Source: Sphingomicrobium astaxanthinifaciens
GTDB lineage: Bacteria > Pseudomonadota > Alphaproteobacteria > Sphingomonadales > Sphingomonadaceae
Assembly (NCBI RefSeq): GCF_022865105.1
Contig: NZ_JAKNYM010000001.1
Coordinates: 620,001-684,000 of the forward strand
Length of the DNA stretch: 64,000 nucleotides
Direction of reading: 5' to 3'
In this document: in pieces, positions 8,276 to 17,660 of the stretch
Numbering within the stretch: the first letter of the stretch is position 1
How the letters are laid out: every line of letters begins with the position of its first letter
Program-made: the position numbers and the translations under genes
The notes under the pieces: model-generated
Database searches by the model: none
What the model saw: the letters and a program-made list of their open reading frames with translations, nothing else
Told to the model about the DNA's origin: nothing

Positions 8276-9354
8276 GGGATGGCCTGGTTGGTCCGCGATG
8301 CCGTGGTCAAGGTGGCCGAGATCGCGCTGAGAATCTTGCGGGTCTGCGCGAAGGACGCGCTCGAGACCAGCACGATGTCGCCATCGATCATGGCGAATTC
8401 GCCCGCCGCGAAGAGCTGGGCCGGGTTGCGCACGTCGAGCTGGTAGATGGCGAGCTCGGCCGCGCCCGGCACCGGCGTGTCGGGCTGGCGGCGCAACAGG
8501 AAGACGCCTTCGGGATCGGCCTGGTCGTCGGCGAGCCCGCGGCTCGAGGCGAGCGCGTCGAGGAGGCTGAAGCGGTCGCCGAGGATGGGCACCCGGCTCT
8601 GGACGCCGGCCGCCCCCATCACCGTGACGAATTGGTCGGCGTCGGACACGATCACCACATCGCCCGGCCGCAACGCGATATCCTCGGCGGGGTCGGCGAG
8701 CAGCCGCGCGAGCGAGACGCGCCCGACCATCCCGTCGCGGCGCACCTCGACCTGCGTGGCGCGGCTGGTCTCGGTCTGGATCCCGGCCCGGCCGAGCAGG
8801 TCGGACAGCCGGCGCATGCCGGGCGCGAGCGCGAGCGAGCCGCCGGTCGCGACATCGCCATAGATCGCCACCGTGCGCTGCGCGCGCTCGAGGAACTGGA
8901 CGTCGACCTGCGGGCGGAAGAGCGTGCGGCGCAGCCGCGCGGCGATCGTCGCGCGGATCTCGTCGAGCGTCCGACCGGCCGCGTCCACGCTGCCGGCGAA
9001 GGGCACGAAGATCGAACCGTCGCCATCGACGACGAGCCGCTCGATCGTCAGCGCGCCGCCCGGCAGCGCGCTGCTCTGGAGCCCGGTCCCCTCGATGATC
9101 GACAGGCGCAGGTCGTCACCGACCGACACGCGCTCGAGGTCGATCGGCTCGGCTTCCAGCATCGCCGCCGGAAAACCCTGGCCCGGGCTCGCGCGATAGG
9201 CCTGCGCATCCGCCGCGTCGATCGGCGTGATGACGAGACCGCTATCCGCGCTATTGCCGACGAATTCGGCCGTGGTGGGCGCACTGCGCGGCAGCGTGCA
9301 GCCACCGACTGCCAGCGCCAGCGCCAGCACGCACCCCAAACGCCTAGAGATCAT
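8272..9354 (-). CDS. Polysaccharide export outer-membrane lipoprotein, KpsD/Wza-like
   Basis: A 360-residue lipoprotein. The signal peptide ends in a lipobox (VGGC, Cys19). It is followed by a poly_export domain (about residues 75-165, with LVVDGDGSIFVPFAG) and SLBB-like beta-grasp repeats (about 165-300, with AIYGDV and LRPGDVVIV). Proteins of this family form the outer-membrane or periplasm-spanning conduit for capsule or exopolysaccharide. It is followed by KpsM- and KpsT-like genes with 4-base overlaps, which argues for ABC-dependent rather than Wzx/Wzy export. It starts 29 bases after the stop of the upstream TPR-glycosyltransferase gene. Confidence 0.88.
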   Translation of the reverse strand: MISRRLGCVLALALAVGGCTLPRSAPTTAEFVGNSADSGLVITPIDAADAQAYRASPGQGFPAAMLEAEPIDLERVSVGDDLRLSIIEGTGLQSSALPGGALTIERLVVDGDGSIFVPFAGSVDAAGRTLDEIRATIAARLRRTLFRPQVDVQFLERAQRTVAIYGDVATGGSLALAPGMRRLSDLLGRAGIQTETSRATQVEVRRDGMVGRVSLARLLADPAEDIALRPGDVVIVSDADQFVTVMGAAGVQSRVPILGDRFSLLDALASSRGLADDQADPEGVFLLRRQPDTPVPGAAELAIYQLDVRNPAQLFAAGEFAMIDGDIVLVSSASFAQTRKILSAISATLTTASRTNQAIP

Positions 9355-9383
9355 CCTGTCGCCTCTTCCCTCGCCTCGTGCGG

Positions 9384-11378
9384 CTACCTGCCTACAGCAA
9401 GTGCGGCGAAATTGTCGACAAATTGTGCGACCGAGAAGCGCAGCGCGACATGCGACATGGCCTCGCCCCGCTCGGGGTCGTCGCGCGAGGCGAGCATCCG
9501 TTCGATCCCCGCGCAGGCCTCGTCATAGTCGATCTCGTCGGCCGAGCCGAGGACCACCCCGCTACGCTCCTCGAGCAGCGTTTCGGCCGACCCGCCCGCC
9601 GGCGTGGTCACCACCGGGATCCCCAGATACTGCGCCTCGATCAGCACGTTGGGCAGCCCTTCGTAGCGCGAGAGCAGCACCTTGACGTCCATCTTCGAGT
9701 ACCAAAAGCCGATGTTGGTCGAATGGCCGACGAACAGGATGCGGTCGGCGATGCCGTGCTGGATCGCGCGGTCCCGCACGGTATCGAACAGCCGCCCGTG
9801 GCCGACGATGACGAATCGCGCGGTCGGTCGGCGCTTGAGATAGCGGTGGGCCAGGTCGATCCAGCGCGAGGGCTGCTTGTCGCTCTCGAAGCGGAACACC
9901 CCGCCGATCGTCTCGGTCGCATCGGCGGTCCGGGCCGCGAAGCTCTCCCATGCCCGCTCGTCGGCCTCGCTGCCGTCGGTCGAGAGCGGCGGGACGCCGT
10001 TGTAGAGCACGTGGAAACGGTCGAGCGGCAGGTCGAGCCATTCGGCATAGGCGGCGGCGGCGGCGCGGCTGTTGGAGACGAACTGGACCCCCGGCAACCG
10101 CGCCAGCTCGCGATAGAGGATCACATATTCGGGCTTGAAGCGGTCGCGGCGGATGTTGGGCGGCAGGCCGCGGAACATCAGCTGGATGTTGGGGGTGCCG
10201 ACGATCAACGCGGCGAGCGCCCCGATAAGGCAGGCGCCGTCCTGCCACAGGCTCACCACCTCGCGCGGGCGCTCGGCCAGCAGGGGGGCGAGGCGCGTCA
10301 CCCCGTAATGCACCTGCGGCGGCATGTGGCCGAGCAACTCGACCAGTTCGGGGTCGGCGAGCGCCTGCTTGCGGGCCGCGACCGGGGTGCGCTGGTCGAG
10401 CTCGGAGACGGGGACCCCGCATTTGGCGAGGTCGGGCAAAAAGAAGCTCGCCTGGATCGATTTTCGATGCGACTTGACGATGACCTCGACGGGGCCCTCG
10501 ATGCGCTTGCGCTCGTTCAGATAGTCGCGTTGCAGGTGGCAGGCGAGCCGGGTCATCTGCCGTTCGGCCCCGCCGGGACCGAGACTGCCGGTGACGAGCG
10601 CCACCCCTTCATGCTCGTGCGCCACCTCGCGCCGGCGGTCGCGCCCGCGAAAATGGCGGATCGCATGCTTAAGCGCGAAGAGCCGGTAATCGGTGCCGCG
10701 CAGCGCCTCTTCCGGCTCGTAGCGGAGCATCATCGCGCAGGTCTGCTCGATGTCGGCGGCCAGCTTGCGCCCCGCCGCCGAGGAGCCCTGCGCCGACGGC
10801 GCGATCATCGCGCGCGCCTCGATGATCCAGCCGCGCTTGAGCAGCCGCTTGGCGGCGTCGATCCGGATGGCATGCCGGTTCTGGTAGCGCTCGACGAGCC
10901 GGGCGAAGAGCGCGTCGGCGGCCTCGGCCTGCCCGATCTCGTCGAGGATCTGGGCGCGGGTGAAGGCGATATCGCGCCGCTCGAGGTTCTCGGGCAGCCA
11001 GCGATCGAGCAGTTCGAGCGCGAGATCGCCGCGTCCCTGCCGGGTCAGCCAGAGAAGGTGGTGCCGCAGGACGGTGCGGTCGTTGGGCATCACCTCGAAC
11101 AGCTGTTGCCAGCCCTCGGCGAGCCCTTCGAGCTTGCGCGCGCGCTCCTGGATCTGGAGCAGCAGCGACATGTTCTGGTAGCCGATGGCGCGCCCCTCGG
11201 TCAGCTGGCGCGCGATCGCCAGCTGCTCGCCGGCGGTGGCGACGCTGCGCGAGCGAGCCAGCAGTTCCTCGAGCCGAGCCTTGAGCACCGCTTCGGCGTG
11301 GCGGCAAGCCTCATGACTGGCCGAGGCCATGTCGGTGCGCGCCTTGAGAGGCTGGAGAGTGGTCCCGCTGCTTGCCAT
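9384..11378 (-). CDS. Glycosyltransferase (GT4-like) with N-terminal TPR-like helical domain
   Basis: A 664-residue two-part protein. Residues 1-240 are helical repeats resembling TPRs; from about 255 a GT-B domain begins with the GGAERQ motif (269-274) typical of GT4 enzymes and ends with the donor-site E-x7-E segment (YEGLPNVLIEAQ). It shares this layout with the larger gene at 14616-17660. It would transfer a sugar at the cytoplasmic face. The start is the first ATG of the plausible reading frame; a second ATG 16 codons on is an alternative, and neither has a strong ribosome site. A 173-base gap separates it from the upstream gene, so a promoter may lie there. Confidence 0.8.
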   Translation of the reverse strand: MASSGTTLQPLKARTDMASASHEACRHAEAVLKARLEELLARSRSVATAGEQLAIARQLTEGRAIGYQNMSLLLQIQERARKLEGLAEGWQQLFEVMPNDRTVLRHHLLWLTRQGRGDLALELLDRWLPENLERRDIAFTRAQILDEIGQAEAADALFARLVERYQNRHAIRIDAAKRLLKRGWIIEARAMIAPSAQGSSAAGRKLAADIEQTCAMMLRYEPEEALRGTDYRLFALKHAIRHFRGRDRRREVAHEHEGVALVTGSLGPGGAERQMTRLACHLQRDYLNERKRIEGPVEVIVKSHRKSIQASFFLPDLAKCGVPVSELDQRTPVAARKQALADPELVELLGHMPPQVHYGVTRLAPLLAERPREVVSLWQDGACLIGALAALIVGTPNIQLMFRGLPPNIRRDRFKPEYVILYRELARLPGVQFVSNSRAAAAAYAEWLDLPLDRFHVLYNGVPPLSTDGSEADERAWESFAARTADATETIGGVFRFESDKQPSRWIDLAHRYLKRRPTARFVIVGHGRLFDTVRDRAIQHGIADRILFVGHSTNIGFWYSKMDVKVLLSRYEGLPNVLIEAQYLGIPVVTTPAGGSAETLLEERSGVVLGSADEIDYDEACAGIERMLASRDDPERGEAMSHVALRFSVAQFVDNFAALAVGR

Positions 11379-11551
11379 GATCGTTACTCGTTTACCGAAG
11401 AGGACGCAGAAGGTTCCTCGGGGGCCTCCAGAACGTCGCCGTACTGGTGCCAGAATGTGACAGTCGGTCGGATCGAGCCCCCCTCTTGGTCGTTCTCGCC
11501 CCGTAGCAGAAAAGTCCGCCGGGCCCCAGCGCCGCGTTCCCGCCCCGTGGG

Positions 11552-13387
11552 CTAGAGCGCGATCTCGCGCCAGAAGCCGCCCGATAGGCGCAGGCTGTCG
11601 GGATAGCTGCAGAAGGTCTCGGACAGGATCCGCGTGAAATCGGTGAACCACACCGGAATGAAGGCATCGAGCGTGTCGATCGGGCGCGGCATGATCATTT
11701 CCTCGAGCCGCACCTGGACCCGGTCCCCGACCCAGACGACCTGCGGGAAGAAGCATTTCACGCCCAGCTGGTAGACCGCGCGCGGCACGAAGTCCGACAG
11801 CAGGATGTGGTCGCCCTCGTAATCGATCGGGCGCGCCGCGACCGACGAACTGCCGTCGATGGCGAGGCTCACGACCGCGCCCTCGCGCACCGCGCCGAAG
11901 ATCTTCTTGGCCAGCCGCATGCGATTTTGCGAATAGGTGGAGAGCAGGTTCTTCGCGCCCGGGGCGTTCGAGACCGACGGGGTCGAGGCCACCCAGCGAT
12001 AGTCGAGATCGCTGTTGGCCAGCCCGACCGGCCCCGCGAACAGCGCGCCGATGTGCGCGGCGGCGAGGAAGACCCCCATGCCGTCGCGGGTCTCCTCGCG
12101 CAGCCGGTCGATCGCCTCCTCGAGCCCGTCCATCCGCTCTAGGATCTGGCCCGCGTCCTGCGGCCGCGTCTCGATCCAGTTGAGCGTGAGATGGTCGGCG
12201 AGGTTGTTGCGGATGTTGGCGCGCTCCCACGCCTCGCGGTCGGCCGGGCGGCAGCCGATCTGGTCGAGCTTGCGCCACGCCCATTCGAACCGCGCGGCCG
12301 GGATCGACCCACGCTCGATGCGGTTGTCGAGCCCGCGCAGCGCCGACTCGAAATCGGCATAGCCGGACAGATCGCGGCTCGCGAGGTCCTCCTTGTAGTG
12401 GGTCTTCGCATCGTCCTCGTGCCCGGCGCGCAGCGAGGCACTGACCAGCGCCCGCCGCCAGCCGCCATGGTGCGGATTGTCCTCGACGAGGCGGCGATAG
12501 AGCCGCATCGCATCCTCGTTGCGATCGTTCAGCATGAGCGCTTCGGCGACCTGCGCGCGAAAGCTCTCCTGCTCATCATCGATGGTCTCGGGATCATATT
12601 CGAGCACCTCGAGCGCGCGCGCGTCGCGACCGAGGCGGGCCAGCGCGCGCGACAGCTGGAGACGCGCCTGCCGGTCCTCGGGCTTGAGCGCCACCGCCTT
12701 CTCGAGGATGTCGACGATTTGCGGATCGGTCGAATGGGTCTGCAACATCGCCCGGCCATATTCGCTCAGTAACCGGAAATTGTCGCTGTCCGGCACCGCG
12801 ATCCCGCCGAGCAGGTCGCGCACGAGGTTGGCGCGGCGGCGATTGACCAGGTAGAAGGCCATTTCGCCGAGCGCGTCATGGTCGTCCTCGGCCAGGTTGC
12901 GCACCGCGCGCGCGGTCTCAAGCACCTCGCTCTCCTCGCCCGCGCGCTCGAAGGCGCGCAGCGCCATCAGCGCCATCGTCTTGTCGGCGCGAAAATCGGG
13001 CAGGTACAGCCGCGCCAGCTGGCAGGCCTCGTCATAACGATCGAGCTGGAGCAGGATCCGCAGCACCGCCCCATGCACCCACCCGGGCACCGTCGCGTCC
13101 TTGGTGTCGCAGCGCACCCCGAGCTGGTCGAGCAACGCGCTCGCCTGCGCCTTCCGCCCGCCCATCAGCGCATAGTCGATCCGGTCGATCTTCTCGCGGT
13201 AGCGGTCGGGCCGGCGCTCGATCAGCGCCGCGAAATAGCGGTCGATCTGGTCATAGTCGCGCGCCTCGATGGCGGGGCCGAGGACGGTGTTGCGTGCGCG
13301 CTCGAACTGGTCGTCATCGTTCAGGTCGAACGCGTCTAAACGCGCAGCGAGGTCTTCGGGGGACTGGCTGGTTCCAACTTCACTCAT
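11552..13387 (-). CDS. TPR-type helical protein with C-terminal acyltransferase-like domain of unclear function
   Basis: A 611-residue soluble protein that parallels the gene at 3617-5431. The first 400 residues are helical repeats (for example ALMALRAFERAG, ARLQLSRALARLGRDARAL); the last 200 are alpha/beta, starting at FLAAAHIGALFAG and including VSLAIDGSSSV. The His-Ile-Gly resembles the start of an LpxL-type active site, but the residue five after the His is Phe rather than Asp/Glu. It begins 8 bases after the GSCFA/SGNH-like gene's stop. A role in assembling or modifying the surface glycan is inferred only from position; no enzyme activity can be assigned. Confidence 0.6.
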   Translation of the reverse strand: MSEVGTSQSPEDLAARLDAFDLNDDDQFERARNTVLGPAIEARDYDQIDRYFAALIERRPDRYREKIDRIDYALMGGRKAQASALLDQLGVRCDTKDATVPGWVHGAVLRILLQLDRYDEACQLARLYLPDFRADKTMALMALRAFERAGEESEVLETARAVRNLAEDDHDALGEMAFYLVNRRRANLVRDLLGGIAVPDSDNFRLLSEYGRAMLQTHSTDPQIVDILEKAVALKPEDRQARLQLSRALARLGRDARALEVLEYDPETIDDEQESFRAQVAEALMLNDRNEDAMRLYRRLVEDNPHHGGWRRALVSASLRAGHEDDAKTHYKEDLASRDLSGYADFESALRGLDNRIERGSIPAARFEWAWRKLDQIGCRPADREAWERANIRNNLADHLTLNWIETRPQDAGQILERMDGLEEAIDRLREETRDGMGVFLAAAHIGALFAGPVGLANSDLDYRWVASTPSVSNAPGAKNLLSTYSQNRMRLAKKIFGAVREGAVVSLAIDGSSSVAARPIDYEGDHILLSDFVPRAVYQLGVKCFFPQVVWVGDRVQVRLEEMIMPRPIDTLDAFIPVWFTDFTRILSETFCSYPDSLRLSGGFWREIAL

Positions 13388-13395
13388 GACGTGCC

Positions 13396-14613
13396 TTACA
13401 TGCGATTTTCCAAGGCGAGCGCAAGCGTCTCGCGACCCTGGCCGCGCAGAATTCGGGCGAGCCATCCCGCCGAACCCGCATTGAGCACCGGGGCCTCCTT
13501 CAGCTCTTCGGCCCACTCCTCGATCATCGGGAGGGTGGCGAGCAGCTCCCCCAGCTTGCCCAGCGCCGACAGGTCGCTGTTCATCGCGACCTGGAAGAAG
13601 GCGCGCTTCACCTCAGCCTCGGAGCCGTCGACGATCGCCAGCTCGAGCCGCAGGCGCTTGGCCTCGGGATTGGCGGGAAAATAGCTCTCGACCGCTTCGA
13701 GCAGCAGCTTGACCTCGTCGCGCTTGTCGGCGTCGCCGGTGGCGATGAACGCCTCGGCATGCGGCACCACCACCCGTTCGATCGCATCCTCGGGGTTCTC
13801 GCTCACCATCGCCGCGATCTGGTCGTGGATGAAGCGTTCGTACCAGTCGTCGAGCACCGCCTCGCTGAACGGCTCGGTGAAATGCGCCAGCGCGGTCGAA
13901 TGGTCCTCGATCGCGCGCTCCTGCCCGAATTGCTCCATCAGCGCGGTAGGGTCGTAGACGCGCGCGCCGATCTTGCGCCCCGCCGCCTTGACCGTCTCGA
14001 TGAAGCGATCGCGGCCGGCGAGCCGCTCGCCCATATTGTCGCGCGCGTTGACATGGGTGACGAAGAGGACCTCGCCGAGCCCGGCTTCGAGTGCCTCCAT
14101 GTCGCGGATCAGCGCTGCCTCGTCGGTCCGGGTCATCTCGATTCGCGCGAGCAGGTCGGCCTCCTCGCGCTGCCGGGGGTCGCTGCCCCAATGCTCGGCG
14201 AGAAAGGCGCGGCGCTCGGCCTCGCTGCCATGGAGCGTCAGCCGGTTGAACGCCTTGGCGCGCTCGGGGTCGGCGAAGAAGTCGGCATAGGCCTGTCGAA
14301 GATAGTTGAGCTGGATCGCCGCGCCATCGAGCTGCATCTGCTTTTGCGAGGAGATCTCGACAATGTAGAGGTCGCTGGGCTCGAACGGCTCGCGCAGTCG
14401 CGGGTTGGTCTGCCACTTGGGCGAGATCAGCGGCCAGACGCGCTCGTCGGGCTCGAACTCGCCCTTGAGGTAACGCATCTGCTGGACCGCTTCCGACGAA
14501 CTGTGGGTGTAGCCCCAGATGCGCGTCATGTTCATCCGGAAGCCGTGGCTCTCACGGCACAGCCGCAAGGGGGTGGCGACCCGGCACGATCCGATCGGCG
14601 TGATCGTCAGCAT
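13396..14613 (-). CDS. GSCFA/SGNH-hydrolase-like protein of the polysaccharide locus
   Basis: A 405-residue protein without signal peptide. It opens with TPIGSCRVATPLR, a Gly-Ser-Cys strand-turn resembling the nucleophile block of GSCFA and SGNH/GDSL-type esterases. The middle contains LFVTHVNARDN and a later Asp/His-bearing stretch (AIEDHSTALAHFTEPF) that could supply the rest of a triad. The C-terminal 120 residues are helical. Neighbours are spaced only 2 and 8 bases away, so it is part of the operon. Possible roles are removal or addition of an acyl group on the glycan; this is inference, and the family match is by short motifs only. Confidence 0.5.
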   Translation of the reverse strand: MLTITPIGSCRVATPLRLCRESHGFRMNMTRIWGYTHSSSEAVQQMRYLKGEFEPDERVWPLISPKWQTNPRLREPFEPSDLYIVEISSQKQMQLDGAAIQLNYLRQAYADFFADPERAKAFNRLTLHGSEAERRAFLAEHWGSDPRQREEADLLARIEMTRTDEAALIRDMEALEAGLGEVLFVTHVNARDNMGERLAGRDRFIETVKAAGRKIGARVYDPTALMEQFGQERAIEDHSTALAHFTEPFSEAVLDDWYERFIHDQIAAMVSENPEDAIERVVVPHAEAFIATGDADKRDEVKLLLEAVESYFPANPEAKRLRLELAIVDGSEAEVKRAFFQVAMNSDLSALGKLGELLATLPMIEEWAEELKEAPVLNAGSAGWLARILRGQGRETLALALENRM

Positions 14614-14615
14614 GG

Positions 14616-17600
14616 CTAGGCGGCCGCCGCGTCGCCGGTCGGCTTGTCGGCGAGGATCCCCTTGAGCCGCTCGACCATGGTCGCCAGGCTGAAGCGCTCG
14701 CGCACCCATTGCGGCGCGGCGCGGCGGAACGCGTCGAGCCGGGGCCCGTCCTCGAGCAGCTCGACCAGCTGGTCGGCGATCGCGGCGGGGGTTCCCTCCT
14801 CGATCAGGATGCCGGTCTCGCCCGCGGCCATCGCCTCGGGGGCGCCGCCCACGTTCATCGACGCCACCGGAAGCCCGATCGACTGCGCCTCGATCAACAC
14901 GTTGGGCAGCCCTTCGGTCTCCGAGGACAGGAACAGGACGTCCATCGCCTGCATCCACGGCTCGACCGGCGACTGGCGGCCGACCATGTGGATGCGATCC
15001 GACAGCCCTTCCTTCTCGACCAGTTCGAGCAGGTCGCCGCGCATCGGGCCGTCGCCCGCGACGAGCCCGTAGACCTTGTCGTCCTTGCGCGCCGCCTCGA
15101 TCAGCGTGCGGGTCCACAGGTCGGGGCGCTTCTCGGTCGAGAAGCGGAGCACCCCGCCGATCACCAGCGCATCTTCAGGGATGCCATGCTCGCGGCGGAT
15201 CCGCTCGCGCGCATCGGCTTCGGTGCGCGCCGCGATCGCGTCGAAATCATAGCCGTTGTAGAAGGTCTCGATGAACGGCTCGTCGACCCCCAGCCAGTCC
15301 TCGTAGTCGCGCGCGCCGTTGGCGCTGTTGTTGAGCACCGTGACGCGGCCCTTGTAACGCAGGATCGCGTGATAGCCGTGGTGGAGGTACCGGCGGTGAC
15401 GCCGGATCTCGACCGGACGGGTCGAACGGGTCGAGATGATGATGTGCGGAACCCCGGCGGCGATCGCGGCGATGGCGCCCGCGATATTGACCGCGTCCTG
15501 CCACAGCATCACCGCGCGCGGCCGCTCCTGCACCAGCCGGGCAAAGAAGCTGATCGCCATCTTGGCCACCTCGGGCGGCATCGCGGCCAGCGCCCGCACG
15601 GTGTGCAGATGCTCGGGGTGGCGCGCCATCACGTCACGGATCAGCGCGTTGCGGCGGTCATCGGAGAAGTGATACAGCGTGGCCCCCGTGGCCTCGATCT
15701 CGGGCAGGAAGAAATCCTCGCGCACGTTGGGGTTGAGCGCGTTGACCGCTAGCGCCATCTCCTCGCCCTCGAGCGGATAGTCCGCGAACCCCTGCATCAC
15801 ATAGGCGACCTGCCGTTCGGCACCCCCCGAACCGAGGCTCGAGGTAAACTGGATGACGCCCTTGCGGTCGGGGCTGTGGTCAGGTTCGGCATGCTTGACC
15901 AGCGCATCGAGCAGCAGTTCGGGGAAGAGGCCCTCGACCGGTTCGATCGCATTGTCGGCATCGACCGGCAGCGCGTCGGGGCCGCGCTCGGCGCGCGCGA
16001 CCTCGCGGAACGCCGCCATGCACTGTGCCTGCGCGTGGAGCATTCGCTCGTCCCGGCGGGGATAGTGAATTTCGTCGTAGAAGCGGCACAATTCCCAGGC
16101 CCGCTTGTAATTGCCGGTGACCATCAGCAGCGGCACCGCGGTGCGGAGCGCGACGCCCGAGCGGCTGTTGACCGCCAGCGCCTTCTCGGTGGTCTTGAGC
16201 GCCTCGTCCTCGAGGCCCGCGGCGAGGAAGATGCGCGAAGCATAAGCGAGTTCCTCGGCGGTCTCCGCGCCAAGCGTCTCGACCCCGCGGCGGGCGAAGT
16301 CGGCGGCCTCCTCGAGCCGGTTGTCGAGCATCTTATGGTGGGCGCCGTTGAGCCAGAGGATCGGCTCCTTGGGTACCTTCTCGACCGCTTCCTCGAAGTG
16401 CCGGATCGCGTCGTTGCGACGATTGCAGCTGGCGAGCAGGTTGCCGTAATCGTTGAGCATGTTGACGTCGGAGGGCTGCAACGACAGCGCGCGTTCGACC
16501 TGCGCCAATTGCGCGAGGAACGGGGCACCCTGCTTGCGCAGGATCCGCGCCAGCGTCCGGTTGAGCAGGAAATTGTCGGGATCGAGCGCCAGCGCCTTGT
16601 CGAGCTCGGTGCGCGCCTGATCCAGCTTCTCGACGCTGATCAGGAATTCGACGAAGCCGAGGCGCAGCTTGATATTGTCCTCATTCTCCTCGATCCCGCG
16701 CTCGTAATAGCCGATGCTGTCGGACAGGTCCTCGCGCATCGCCACGCGCGCCTGGAAGTTGATCCGGGTCACCGCATCGAGACAGTGGCCGTACAGTTCG
16801 AGCAGCTCGCGCGCCTTCTCATAATCATTGTCGTTGATGGCCTGGCGGATGAAGAACATGGCGGCCTCGCCATGGTCGGGGGTGTCCTTCAGCACCGCGC
16901 CATAGCGATCCTCGGCGAGCCGAAGGTCGCCGCGATTGAAGGCGATCCGCGCGAGGAAGATGCGCGCGTCGCGGGCGTTCTTGCCCTCGAAGATGCGCTC
17001 GACCTCGGCATATTCCTTGTCGGCGCGCTGCCAGTTGCCCTGCGAATAGAAAAGGCGCGCGCGCGCCAGCACCCGCTCCTTGGCGAGCGGGCCATCGGGA
17101 TCGATCCGGTCGAGCCACATCTCGGCCAGCCCGGTGAAGCCCTGGTCGATGAAGGCCTGCGCGATCGACATCGCGCGATTGTCGTCGCCTTCCTTCTGGT
17201 GGAGCGCATCGGCGAGCGCATGCGCCTCGTTGACCTTGCCCTGCGCCAGGTTGATGCGGATGAGGAGGCTGTCGCGCAGCGGCGCCATGTCCTCTTCCTG
17301 CAGCGCCTCGCGCTCGGTGCAGAAGGCCTCGGCCTCGTCGTGGCGGCGCAGCTGGATCAGCGCGTTGACATGCTGGTTGATCGGCCCCGGACGCTTGGGG
17401 CTCATCTCGTGCAGCATCAACCAGTAGCGCGCCGCTTCCTTCCAGCGCCGCGCCTGGTTGGCGACGAAGGCCGCCGCCTCGATGATCGCGACGTCGCGCT
17501 CGCCCTCGCGGATCACCTTGTCGAACTTGGCGAGCGCACGCGCCTCGTCGCCTTCGTGATAGGCATCGAAGGCCTGGTTGATGAGCTTGTCGCGACGGTC

Positions 17601-17660
17601 GACCAGCGCGGGCGGCGGGGTCGGCTTGCCCTTGAGCGGTCGCTTGATCATGAAGGTCAT
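14616..17660 (-). CDS. Large TPR-glycosyltransferase fusion (GT4-like)
   Basis: At 1014 residues this is the largest protein of the glycan locus. Residues 25-545 are TPR-like repeats in a long solenoid (clear units near 385-430, with PSDVNMLNDYGNLLA). From about 600 a GT-B domain begins with GGAERQ (612-617) and ends with the donor-site SSETEGLPNVLIEAQ block. It has the same domain order as the gene at 9384-11378 but about twice the repeat length. The TPRs could dock the enzyme to partners or hold the growing chain; this is inference. Its start overlaps the asparagine-synthase gene's stop by 4 bases. An alternative start lies at Met4. Confidence 0.82.
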   Translation of the reverse strand: MTFMIKRPLKGKPTPPPALVDRRDKLINQAFDAYHEGDEARALAKFDKVIREGERDVAIIEAAAFVANQARRWKEAARYWLMLHEMSPKRPGPINQHVNALIQLRRHDEAEAFCTEREALQEEDMAPLRDSLLIRINLAQGKVNEAHALADALHQKEGDDNRAMSIAQAFIDQGFTGLAEMWLDRIDPDGPLAKERVLARARLFYSQGNWQRADKEYAEVERIFEGKNARDARIFLARIAFNRGDLRLAEDRYGAVLKDTPDHGEAAMFFIRQAINDNDYEKARELLELYGHCLDAVTRINFQARVAMREDLSDSIGYYERGIEENEDNIKLRLGFVEFLISVEKLDQARTELDKALALDPDNFLLNRTLARILRKQGAPFLAQLAQVERALSLQPSDVNMLNDYGNLLASCNRRNDAIRHFEEAVEKVPKEPILWLNGAHHKMLDNRLEEAADFARRGVETLGAETAEELAYASRIFLAAGLEDEALKTTEKALAVNSRSGVALRTAVPLLMVTGNYKRAWELCRFYDEIHYPRRDERMLHAQAQCMAAFREVARAERGPDALPVDADNAIEPVEGLFPELLLDALVKHAEPDHSPDRKGVIQFTSSLGSGGAERQVAYVMQGFADYPLEGEEMALAVNALNPNVREDFFLPEIEATGATLYHFSDDRRNALIRDVMARHPEHLHTVRALAAMPPEVAKMAISFFARLVQERPRAVMLWQDAVNIAGAIAAIAAGVPHIIISTRSTRPVEIRRHRRYLHHGYHAILRYKGRVTVLNNSANGARDYEDWLGVDEPFIETFYNGYDFDAIAARTEADARERIRREHGIPEDALVIGGVLRFSTEKRPDLWTRTLIEAARKDDKVYGLVAGDGPMRGDLLELVEKEGLSDRIHMVGRQSPVEPWMQAMDVLFLSSETEGLPNVLIEAQSIGLPVASMNVGGAPEAMAAGETGILIEEGTPAAIADQLVELLEDGPRLDAFRRAAPQWVRERFSLATMVERLKGILADKPTGDAAAA

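Noticed and set aside
11438-11452. A sigma-54-like promoter before the TPR-glycosyltransferase (minus strand)
   Set aside because: TGGCAC is present as a -24 element, but the -12 position reads CGGC where TTGC is needed.
9384-12284. A 966-residue open frame on the minus strand covering more than the TPR-glycosyltransferase
   Set aside because: The N-terminal 300 residues are an out-of-frame shadow of the upstream TPR gene, with Arg/Pro/Gly-rich nonsense composition. The true gene begins at 11378.
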